Source of the DNA: Bryum argenteum
Taxonomy: Eukaryota > Streptophyta > Bryopsida > Bryales > Bryaceae
Reading direction: 5' to 3'
Assembly (NCBI GenBank): GCA_037043015.1
Contig: CM073325.1
Location: 16,905,001 to 16,969,000 of the forward strand
DNA length: 64,000 nucleotides
Shown here: piece after piece, positions 32,560 to 42,931 of the stretch
Layout: each line of letters starts with the position of its first letter
Position numbering within the stretch: position 1 is the first letter of the stretch
Notes under the pieces: generated by a model
The model's input: only the letters and a program-made list of their open reading frames with translations
What the model was told of the DNA's origin: nothing
Databases searched by the model: none
Program-made: the position numbers and the translations under genes

Positions 32560-34911
32560 TCACATTCGAACAACATTCTCGTCCGTATTTGGAGTTAGTC
32601 CGGTACGAGGGGTATTATCACATGTGACTTTGTCGGTATCCTTTTGAAACCGTGGTAAATGAGCTAGGGGCAACAATTCATCTGGATCATCCGCCTCAGC
32701 TTCATCGTCAACAAAGTCATACGTGGTGTTCGGGACGTTCAAAGCATCTTGCAAGCTCATAGCGGGGATGCTATTGAGGTCATCTTCTAGGTCCTCCAAA
32801 ACGTGATCAAAAAAGCCTTCACCAATTGAGTTATGGGGGGTTTCTTCATCCTCGGAGTCACGTACGTCACGATCCTCTACATCCAAGTTCTCCGAGTACC
32901 ACCTCTTCTCATCCGTTAACTTTGCGTTTGCAAGTAACTTTGAGTTGGTGTATACAAAGACCAAGTCATCAGCCCTTTCCGGTAGCAACCGATTCCGCTT
33001 CCTATCGTGAACGAAAGAGTAACTGCTCCAATTGCGTTCGCACGCCGACGATGACACCGTTTGAGCTAGGATTCGCTTTGCAATCGGAGCAAGGAGTTTT
33101 CCAACAAACCCTTCAATTTCCCACCAAACAAAGGGAGAACATTTCGACTCAGTAGGATCCAACATCTCATGAAATGGTGCACTCCTCATTCAAAATGCCA
33201 TATATTCATTCGCCACATCATGATAAGTGCCCGGAGCACATAGAGTTTTTAGAACACGCCTGCACCCATGCCAGACCTCAGTATCATCTGCTAACTCTTT
33301 GTCATGTAGTAAATAAGGATTCAGAAGTTCACCAGCACAGAGCAGATCTGTTGTCATCATCTTTTTCCTTGCGTAGAAGTTCTCCTTCGCAATGTCCGCT
33401 AAATCCGTCGGGAGTGAAAATGGTTCTGTAGATAGCGTCAGTACATGCTTCTCGAGCTGACGAACGATATGCAAAGCCTTGCCCGTACAAGGCTCCTTGC
33501 CGTCGAATTCCCGAAGAGCATACACTACTGGGGCCACCATATCTCGGAAGTTTGTACAACGCTTCCAGAAACCGTCATCCAAAACCACTTTTCTTACGTT
33601 GCGGGACTCTAGTAATTTATCTCTAGCTGATAGAGACTTCTTCGAGGCATATGACAACCACTGGGGATCTACAACAGTTTGCTCCAAAGAATCGCGAACC
33701 TGCAATAAGCGATCTATCATTATGAAATTGCACGCAAATCTTGTTTTCCCAGGCATCAATAGGCTAAACCTTGTCTCGTGTTTATGAAACACGGCTAAAG
33801 GCATTTGACGATTTTTAATGAACTTGACCAAGCCCTTGGCCTTCTCCAAAGTTTCTTTCACCCATGACGCCTTTCCCCAATCTTCCAACAACAAATCCAT
33901 CGCATGCGTGGCGCATCCCTGAATGAATATATGGGATAATCCTCAACGACTAATCGAGAGGCATTAATCATTACAGAAGCGTTGTCCGTGCAGACTTGGA
34001 CAACGTTCTCAGGGCCAACTTCTTTGATGAACTTGACCATGATAGAGGCCATATACATTGCTGTCTTTTCTTTGCCAGTAGTATCGACGGCACCAAGAAA
34101 AAGCTCTCCAGCAGGAGTCACTAGCATTGCATTCACAAGAGGGCGACTACTCACAGATGACCATCCATCCATGGCTAAAGTTCCCCCGAACTTCCGAAGG
34201 CTCTCCTTGAGTCTACTATCTAGTTTTCCTTCTAGATCACTCTTTACTTGTCCCAACAACTTTGTCCGAATGTCATGGTAAGAAGGAGGGACATATGGTT
34301 TTCGGAAAGAAGCAGTTTTCATTACGGCTTCCTTGAAGATCGGATTCCGTGCTACAGCAAACGGTACGTTTGCTTCATAGAAAAACTTTGCCCAAAGTAT
34401 GTCTAGTTCCCGCCTATCCGCTTCAAAGAAACCATCTTCAATCACGAGATTGTTTCATCGCCCTATTGATATGCCCACCAACCCTCACTTGTCCCGCAAA
34501 GTTAGGAACGGCGGAGATTGATCCAACTAAAGGTGTTGATGGAATCGAAGGGGTAGCTTGAGAAGATCCCACGCAAGAGTCTCCACTAGTGGACCTTGGC
34601 GTGCCAACATTCGGAACTTCTGATGACGATGGTATTGAATGAAAACCGCTCATTTCTTCATTATGTGGAGGGAACCGCCCGTCACATCTTCGAAATAAAT
34701 CCATCACTCGGGTGTTCAATTTTGGACAAAGCGTAACTGTATTAAGGCGGACCCCACGCTTGCCTTCATAACCAAGGTGACTGAGCTGCCGTTCTAGCCT
34801 CTTGCTCATAACCTTATGACAGAGATTGCATTGGACAGTTGGGGTCGTGGTAGGTTGGCCTTGTACTTCATGAACATCGGTGAACCAAGGTGAGGATGAT
34901 TTGTTGGCCAT
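32560..34911 (-). pseudogene. hAT-type transposase, broken by frameshifts and a stop
   Basis: This would be a cut-and-paste transposase acting in the nucleus. Frame 1 (34911-34438) has a BED-like zinc finger starting CNLCHKVM with later His/Cys. Frame 2 (34445-33858) has the transposase core of DUF659 type (TLAMDGWSSVSSR, VCTDNASVM). Frame 3 (33900-33190) continues it (LLLEDWGKASW). After an in-frame TGA at 33190-33192, frame 4 (33189-32560) gives the hAT dimerisation region (SSSACERNWSSYSFVHDRKR). The breaks near 34440 and 33925 look like single-base changes. Order and length fit one protein of roughly 780 residues. It is transcribed from the minus-strand TATA at 35118. I found no clear hAT terminal repeats or 8-bp duplication. 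Confidence 0.8.
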
Positions 34912-35110
34912 TTTGATAGGTAGGACACCTCAAAATGATCAAACGTGGTAGTAGATATGTAAAAAAAAATGTCAAGAGTTCGTAAACGAACTCTGCACTT
35001 CCGAACTCAATACGTACCAAGCAACGGACACATAACATAAAGTTATGCAGCTCAGAGACGTTGGGTCGCATTCACAATTCGGAAGTGAAATGAGGCCTTG
35101 TGTCTCTTCT

Positions 35111-35118
35111 CTTATATA
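35111..35118 (-). promoter_or_regulatory. TATA box of unit 5 (hAT transposase)
   Basis: Minus-strand TATATAAG, about 200 bp upstream of the transposase ATG. The leader GGCCTCATTTCACTTCC resembles the leader of unit 4. Confidence 0.65.
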
Positions 35119-35179
35119 CCTCCAACCCTGAATTTGACCGTTGAAATTTGAATTTCTGCCGTTGAAATTCAAGTGGTCG

Positions 35180-35440
35180 GGCCTTCGTAGCCGGCCAACC
35201 TCGCCGGTCGTGACAGCGGTCGGCGGCCGACCTCGCCGGACCGCTAACCGGTCGGCGGCCGACCTCGCCGGTCGTCAACCCGGTCGGCGGCCGACCTCGC
35301 CCGACCGCACACCGGTCGGCCTAGGGAACGTCGGTCCCGGCACTGGTCGGCCGGTCGGAGAGTCGGACGGGGGTGCGGTCGGCCGGTCAAACGGTCGGAC
35401 GGGGGTGCGGTCGGCCACCTGTCGGACGGTAATTTACCCC
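35180..35440 (-). promoter_or_regulatory. GC-rich GGTCGG/CCGACC array, unit 5
   Basis: Repeats of GGTCGGCGGCCGACC and GGTCGGCCGGTC-type words upstream of the hAT TATA box. The outer side has GGGTAAAT, ACCATGGTCCG and GGGGTTGTC on the minus strand, in the same order as unit 1. Subterminal repeats bound by the transposase are known for hAT elements, which is one plausible reading. Confidence 0.65.
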
Positions 35441-35635
35441 AGGTAAATTATAAAAAACCCGTTATGTCACCGACAGTCCTAGGGGCCGAGGACGACGGAC
35501 CATGGTCGGCCGGTCGCCCCCTGTCAGTCGTCGTCACGACAACCCCTGCGCCCACCGCTAGGATACGCCGCTTGCGAACCGAACCCACCCTTATATTGAT
35601 CGTTTTAAAAAAGAAAAAATAAAATAAATTGGTAC

Positions 35636-36140
35636 CCGCCTCCCCCCCGCCTAAGTTACCCCCCCCCCCCCTCACTCGCCCCCACTCCCCACCCCGCCCT
35701 ACCCCATTTTGCACCCGCCCTACCCCATTTTGCACCCGCTCTAACCTTTCTCGCACCCCTACCCCATTTTGCACCCGACCCACCCTTTTTTGCACCGGCC
35801 CTACTCATCAGGAGAAAAAAATTAAAAAAAAATTGGTACCCACCCCCCCCAAGTTACCCGCCCCTCTCCCCGGTAATCCGCCCCTCCCCTCGGTAACCCG
35901 CCCCGCACCCTAGTCACCCGCCCTACCTCTGTCTCTCCCGCCCCACCCCCATGTCACCCGCCCCCCCCCCTCACCCCCACCGCCCCCCAGTCACCCGCCC
36001 CTGCCTCTACCTCACCCGCCCCGCCCTCCATGTCACCTGCCCCCTCAAAAGTTCACCCGCCCCGCCCTCTATGTCACTCGCCCTTTCAAAAGTTCATCCG
36101 CCTTGACAAAAGTTCACTCGCCGTGACACAATTTCACCCG
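35636..36140 (+). repeat. C-rich low-complexity tract, CACCCGCC repeats
   Basis: About 500 bp of pyrimidine-biased sequence with dozens of (T)CACCCGCC and CCCTACCCCATTTTGCACCCG units and runs of up to ten C. Shorter similar stretches lie at 17150-17210 and 17495-17525, outside GC array 1. Not coding. Confidence 0.75.
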
Positions 36141-37010
36141 CCCTAACGCCACGATCGACTTACACATCACATCCTACGTGGCTTTTTACTACAAAGTTTG
36201 TTACCCACAAAAAATTACACACCCCCTACAATCAAGGTGGGCAGGCAGGCCGGCCTGTTCGGGACAACTCGTACGCCCATTTTGCCCCCCCCTCCTCCGA
36301 TCACCTCAACAAGCCCGATTTGACAACCTTGCCCAAGAGTTATATTGTTTGAGTAAGATTTTTTTTTTCTCACTTTTACGTACAAGGTCTCTCACAAACT
36401 AAGTTGTCGGGTTTTTGTGTTTAGGGTGTTCTGATTTTGCTGTTTCGAGGTAGGAGAGCGGTCGACTCGCACTGACTCACTTGGCTCTGCTTTGAGGTGA
36501 GTAGGTCTCTCAATAATCCTTGGCAATCTAGATTGGCATCTTATTTTTCTCAGTTGGCCATAAGAGCTCTCTCTCCACTCACTAAGCGGTTGTTGTAGAG
36601 GACTCTAATGTTTTGCTTTCCAACTTCACGCTCACTGAGCTCTCTAATGTGACTCACACATCGGATCCCTAAATCACCTTGTGTATGGTTATACACTTTT
36701 AAAGTACTGCAATTTGGATACATGTTCAAAGCCTCTGTGTCAGCTACGCAATGATTGCTGATTCAAAACTTCTTGTTCCTCGCTATCCTGGTCTTCGTGT
36801 TGGTGGTGCTGGTAGCACGAGTGGCAGGGATTAGATTCTCAATGCCACGAGTCTCCTCATTTATCCTTCAAATTGAGGAGGTAGGATAACGTTATGGGGG
36901 AAATGGAAGGGCACTGGACTTGACGACCTTGTGAGAATCTTCTCAAAATGAGGTATATTCTGGAGAAATCTTCTGCCTTGACTTGGATCTAATATGAGAT
37001 AACCCTTGCT
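36141..37010. other. Gene-free stretch
   Basis: CCGATTTGACAACC at 36315-36328 is the exact reverse complement of GGTTGTCAAATCGG at 17526-17539. Otherwise no gene or structured repeat was recognised. Confidence 0.5.
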
Positions 37011-37014
37011 TTAA

Positions 37015-37930
37015 CCCTTAAGGGGGCCGAATGTCGAAAATCGACATTGTGGATGAAGCAGGGATGTTGAAACTCTTCCCATCTTCTCGTTGTCGCTGTT
37101 TTTCATCCGCCGATTTTTTTCCCCCAAGGGTAAATGGGTGTAGTTTACTGTGCACTTACCCCCGTTGTCGTACCTCATTCCTACATTTTACAGTAGCGAT
37201 TTTAGTGGGCTGCATTTTTGTCATGAGAGGAGTTTTGTCTATTTCGGTATGAAATTTTGCCATTTGGGCATAGAAATGGGGCAATTAGGCATTGAAATGG
37301 GGCAGTAGAGCCTCGAGCTTCTGACAAGCACAGACCGCATGCGCTTGGCTTTGTTATTATTATGCTGGACATGTGGCATGGTGTTTATGACCTTGCAAGC
37401 TATTTTCAATTCATCTTTCTGTTCTTTTCTTTGTAAAAGCCTGCCCACCTTACATCATCTTTTGTCCACGGAGGACAAGAGCTTGTGTGGGCAGCCTTGG
37501 AATACCAAGCACCAAAAACAGTAATCCCAAGTGACTTCCATTTCAAGTAGGATTGTGTGCAATTGGAAAGAGGCATGTTTGTTTTTTTTTTTATTTATTT
37601 ATTAGCTTCTTTACTTGATTCCTCACCCATTTCTAGTTGCCATTTTCGCTTTCGGGGCAATTTGTAATACGACTTTTCACTCCAAAGTCCAAAAATAGTG
37701 ACTGCCCCTCCATTTCGGGCTCCCTTTTTTCGCCTTCAATCAAGTGGATCAAGCCCCATCCCAACTCCAAATGGCACAAATATTTGCCCATGCAATCTTT
37801 AGACAATGGAGATCAAGATCCTACGGTTGGATTTTAGATTTACTGCCCTCACATTATTTTACTGACCTTGACATTTTTTACGTTTTTGGACCCTACTCCA
37901 GCGGGCCCAATGGATCGAAACGTTTCGGGG
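37015..37930. mobile_element. Probable TTAA-type MITE, degenerate right end
   Basis: TTAA (37011-37014) is followed by CCCTTAAGGGGGCC and the hairpin word TGTCGAAAATCGACA. The element at 61754 has CCCTTAAACGCCC and TGTCGAAAAACGACA at the same place. GATCCTACGGTTGGA (37817-37831) lies about 100 bp before TTCGGGG and TTAA (37931-37934), again the same spacing. The right inverted repeat matches poorly, so that border is tentative. Confidence 0.45.
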
Positions 37931-37934
37931 TTAA

Positions 37935-39860
37935 TTTCTCCAGTATTGATCACTGGCTCAGGCTAACTCTTGATGAGTTGAGCCCGGATCATTTTGTATG
38001 GTTGTACTGTAGTAACTATTTATTAACATTTATAGTTATTTTAAAAACTTTTTACTTTTTGGATAGATATTACCTTCTATATGCGAAAAAGTATAAAAAA
38101 GTTACCTAAAAAGTTATAAATGTATAGATCTTTTGATAAAGGTGTAGAAATTAGTAATTAGTGTAGACCATCAATTAGTATTACTGGACGGATGATAACT
38201 ATGGATGGATGATAAACAATCAGGAGGGATGAAAGGGGTTCGAGGAAGGTCACGCCCTCTCGCAGGAGGCGCGCCTTTCTCCTCCCCGCGCATAACTACC
38301 CCTCCTTCCTTTGTAATTGCACGGCATTTGTATATAATGCTCGTCGTGTAATTGCGTAATTGTGTCAAAATCTCTCAGTATTCTTGTGCACGATCAGTGG
38401 AAGTTTTGTGTGTAATCTCATGTCTTCTGTAAGCGAGTGTGCTGTGTTTGTGAACCACCGTGAGGGTATTTTCTTTGCGGTGTGAGATTGTCTGTTTGTT
38501 TACGTTGTTCGGAGGTATTCGACACGAAAGCGGAGTGTGCTGAAGGGTGTTTTGGTGAAGCAAATGAGAAGAACCAATTGCTGAAAGGGAGTAAGAGCTT
38601 GAAGAAATCGAAGTTCAGATCATTCGGTAAGCTTCAAATTTGATATTGGTGGTTCAGCGTTCTGGAGAATTAGGCCGAAATTGCAGAGAGGAGCAATTTG
38701 CTGAAGTGTGCAGGCGATCCCTGGCCGCCAACGGAAATGCAGCCAATTAGAAGCTGATCAACCTCCATCTCTGTACAAGTTGTGAGGTCAAAATAAGAGT
38801 GATCGGTGCAAAGAAGCAAAGCAGTGCGATGGTTGAGGCTTCTCCAACGCGGGTGATGAAGCGAACAATTGTGATGAGATATTCCGCTTGTGCAGGTCAT
38901 GTCCAGATGGAAAGAAAACTCGCCATACATGTATCCAAAACTTTTTGAACTTTGTGATTAGAATTTTCGTGTCTCGGTGATTCATTCTCAAAACTGTTCG
39001 CATTCTGGAAGTGCGTCTTCTGCAGTTCTGCTCAATGCCAGGATGGTAACAATGTGTGTAACTCCTTAATTTTGGACACGGTTCTGCCAAACTGAGGATC
39101 GTGTTTGAGGTAGTGATCAGTTTAAGACATTGCATGACATTTCTGTGCAGTATCCCTAGTATCAGGAACGTTACTAAGCTTCAGAGTTGCAAACCAAGGA
39201 AGCATTTTGAGGGAGTGAAGTGGCATACAGAATGATCCACTACATTTAGAAGCTAAATTCTTCATTGAGTTGTATCTGTGAGTTGTAGCGGTGTTTGGAC
39301 TCGAGCAGTTGGATTTTCATCTCTGATGACTGAGATTTTTTCTGGCTACTGAGAGTGAATTGATCTGATGATGATTAGAATTGTTTTGAGCTGTAATCCC
39401 ACTCAGGGTGAAGACACTTCACCAAATTGAAGATGGATTTTGGCGAGTTCAGAGTTTGATAGCATCTGGTTAACCTGTTTGACTCATATGTGACAGAAAA
39501 TTCATCCACAACTCAAAGTGGGTAGCATCGATAACGGAGTAATCGAAAACCAAGGAAAGTTTATGATGAGTAGCTGAGAAAGAAAATCAAGTTGCAGATC
39601 GAGAATTGATAAAGCTTTGTAGAGATTCTGAAGAAAGAAGCTGCAGATTGGAAATAGGGTAGAAGTTTGGTTTCATTTGTATAAACTCGCGTATGAAGCT
39701 GTGAAGCTTGTAATCTGCATTGCATCTTCATTACTGTGTTCGTTGTGATAAAGAATGAGTAGAAATTGTGAGGAATCTAGTCGATTGAAAATTTGATCGT
39801 TGAGTTTTTCGGTGAAATTAGGGATTCGGGGAAGTACCGAAACTGGTCTGCTGAAAAACG
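37935..39860. other. Gene-free stretch, possible promoter near 38331
   Basis: GTATATAATGC near 38331 follows a CG-rich patch and precedes a long stop-rich transcript-like region. It could be an LTR fragment, but I found no matching second copy or borders. Short reading frames are unconvincing. Confidence 0.35.
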
Positions 39861-39862
39861 GA

Positions 39863-40010
39863 CGGCCATAGGGCCTCCTTCGGACGGCAGTAGGGTCTGC
39901 TTGTCCACGGCTTTAGGACTTATTTGCATGGCAATAGGTCACAGTGCACGGCCATAGGGTCTGGAGTCCGCGGCTTTGGGTTAAATCGCGTGGTAATAGA
40001 CTGCCGGTTT
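39863..40010. repeat. 21-bp-period degenerate tandem repeat, seven units
   Basis: CGGCCATAG, CGGCAGTAG, CGGCTTTAG, TGGCAATAG, CGGCCATAG, CGGCTTTGG and TGGTAATAG begin near 39863, 39885, 39908, 39929, 39949, 39971 and 39991. Spacing is 20-23 bp, close to two helical turns. Confidence 0.7.
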
Positions 40011-40316
40011 AAATTCAGATTCAAATTCTTTTTATACTTTGATTGAGTATAAATCAAAATCCGTACGGTCAAAAATTGTGAAAGTCAACATACAAGCTAA
40101 TTGGACAGCTCTAAGCAAGATCTTACGGTTGGATTTTCCAAATGCAACTCTAAAATTGGAAGATCAATTTCCAAAATACCCCAATTAGACAAGTTTGTTC
40201 GAAATTTGTTTGAAAACTAAGTGTTGAGTTTTGAGTTTGCCTTTGGTTTTGGAGTAAGTAATAGGATTATTTAAAGAATTTGAATAATAAGACCGACATT
40301 TGAAGTTGAGTGAGAC

Positions 40317-40728
40317 CTATTGACATAAATTTTAGGGTAAGTTCCTGGGTTTGGGTTTGACATGTTTTTGGGTATTCTTGGAGTTTTAAACTATTATTGA
40401 GTGTTTGAACATGAGATTGAGCTGAGTGTGTGTTTGTGCAGGGCATAATTGCATACATACTGCATGTGTACAAGACCTATTGACTTGAGAGACTTGGAGA
40501 GCTGCACAGAGGTAGGCAGATTCTATATCATACCCTGCATTTGGATCTATTGACAAACTGTTCGCTAGGCATTGTGTAAATAGTATCGTATATAATACAC
40601 TGGGACTGGACCTATTGACTAAATATTTATGTGTATTATTTCAAAATATTATATCGGCATTTTGACTAGGTGATAGCCTGCATTTGGGTCTATTGACATA
40701 ATCTGAACTATTGACCAGAACTATTGAC
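40317..40728 (+). promoter_or_regulatory. Cluster of seven CTATTGAC motifs
   Basis: Exact CTATTGAC at 40317, 40477, 40547, 40612, 40690, 40708 and 40721. The core TTGAC followed by A, C or T resembles the W-box bound by WRKY factors. Spacing is irregular, so this is not a simple tandem repeat. No gene is recognised beside it. Confidence 0.4.
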
Positions 40729-40730
40729 TT

Positions 40731-42890
40731 CCCCTAGGATACTAGACAAGACTGGGACTGCATTGAGTCTAGATATAGAGCATTGGTAATGACAGTAACC
40801 CAAATTGAGTGATCCTTGGGTATAAGAGTGAATCGCCGCAAGACAAGCCCTCAGGTACGTTTATACATAGTTACACTTATACCGCGAATACATGTGACCT
40901 TAGTCACAATACGACAGACTATTTTGCTTTTCTACCGTTAAACCACACTATACTGAAAGTAGTTTAGACTAGGGCAAAATCCCTACTACATGTACACAGA
41001 GTATTCCTTAGCTAGTCCATATTATTATTTAACATTCTTCTTGTTCTTGGAGATGCATTTATCAATTGTAGAGTAATGGCAATTGCATAGGTGTGTTTAT
41101 TATCCTCCCAAACATAATGTCAATAAAAAATAACTTCCAAAGTAAATATTAAGTGGTATCATGAAAATCACTTAGAAAATCAGAATTTCTAAAAGCTTAG
41201 AATATTTATTTTTACCTTATGTAAGTGCATTTTTACTTGTTTCAATTGTCGTTGAAGATGGATTTATCAATGAAAGAGTGCCGATAGTTCTAGGCGGTTT
41301 CATCTATTGATATGCCTACTCTCCTACCAAAATAAAAGAGTTAAAAAAATACAATACAAAAAAAAACGATTAATACTATTTAAACATTGTATTAATAAAG
41401 TAGAATACTAACAGCTTATAACTAATTTTCTTACCTTGTTTTCATGGGTGTTTACTAACTCATATTGTTGTTGGAGATGCATGAAGAATGCTTCAAGTCC
41501 TTAAAGGTTGCATAGCTTTGCCTATTTTCCTTACATACGAGCTTGACAAGAACTCAATATTGCGAGTAAGTAGAATTAAGCCAACTACATAGAAAAGTAA
41601 ACTTCTTCTTTATCTTCTTCCAATGCATGTCTCACTGTTGTAGAAGACGAGAGCACCAATGGAAGAGTGCTGGAAGATGTAGGGGATTGCATGGATGTTT
41701 TGAGTTACCCTCCAAAATAAAATTGTGAAAAATAACTCTCAACGTAAAAGATGAATACAATCAAGAAAGTCATCAATTGAATAAAAATGCGAGAAGGTTA
41801 AAACTTCTTTCCTCACTTCTTTCAAATGTATGTCTGTAAGTTCCACTTGTTGTTGATGATGCATTTGATATATAGATAGAAATTTCGGTCCCTTTGTAAG
41901 GGGCCAGCGTGAATGAAGTGTCCGTTCGTAAAACTAATGACCGGATAAGGGGAAATTGGCACAATACTACTCTCCCCTTTCGAGGATGGACACTATGACA
42001 CTATTTTCTAGCTAGTTACTAACTCCTTGAAGATACTAGACATGGTATCCCTCCAAAGGGTTGGAATGAGTCTTTGATAAGTATAAAGAATTAAACTATT
42101 GAAGCTTGAGAAATCTCATCTACTCTTTCAAGTATTTACGTGGGTATAGTATTCTCGATAGGATCACTAAGCCCATGGGGCTTAGCAATAGACATACGTG
42201 CCCAGCGAAACACACAAAGCAATGCATCGTGCACGGAGTGCAACATCAACACGAGATTTTTTGTAAGCTTGATGTTCCAATTGAATCTAAACACAAAACT
42301 TATAAACTAAACTACGTGAACTTCTCACGTCTTCGAATAGGGAGAAGGGTTACCCAAACTTGTGCTAAGAATTTGAGTACTATCTATGAAAAAGATGAAG
42401 TCAAAGAACTAAACCTTTGAACCATCCACATCTGTTAGAACCAATTTTCATTTTTCAACGCAAGACGTTTGTTAAAGAAACTAAAGTAAACGAGAAGCTA
42501 TGGCACATTGATTACTTGTCTGAAGGAGTCTTTGTCCTAAGTATGTTGGGCAATGATGGTTGTGACTTAGAAGAAATATGAATCCCACGTTGTGTGACAA
42601 GATTTCACAATATTGTGAAAATAATTATATTAGTATCTATATCCACAAAATTGTTTGACTCATGTCACACTATAAGGGTCTCACAATGTCTTTCAAATGT
42701 TGTTGAAGTTTGCCAAATTTCAGATTTGTTTCCCTCATTTCCAAGGGTTTGGGTCCCAAATCCACGGTAATAAGTCAAGGAATATTCGAATATCCAACAG
42801 AATATTCTGTATAAAATTAGAAATTTTTTATTTTTAGAAATTTTTTCCAAAAAAATGTTCTCACCACCGCTCTCCAATCTGAATTTCTCC
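40731..42890. other. Gene-free stretch, one doubtful frame
   Basis: AT-rich. A 104-codon frame at 42106-42420 is Lys/Arg/Tyr-rich with several Cys and His, but has no recognised domain. 41908-41995 matches 48137-48240 (GCACAA-ACTACTC and CCCCTTTCG blocks), so at least part is dispersed repeat. Confidence 0.4.
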
Positions 42891-42891
42891 G

Positions 42892-42931
42892 CTCTACGCT
42901 CTACGCTCTACGCTCTACGCTCTACGCTCAC
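42892..42931. repeat. 7-bp microsatellite CTCTACG
   Basis: About five to six consecutive GCTCTAC units. Confidence 0.85.

Noticed and set aside
35636-36140. CRISPR-like array of repeated CACCCGCC units
   Set aside because: No regular repeat-spacer structure, and the context is eukaryotic.
31769-36328. Exact termini and 8-bp duplication of the hAT element
   Set aside because: I looked for CAGGG/TAGGG-type ends with matching 8-mers on both sides of the transposase and found none I could defend.
38160-40960. Solo LTR around the TATA-like sequence at 38331
   Set aside because: No TG/CA borders with a target duplication could be fixed, and no second copy is in the window.
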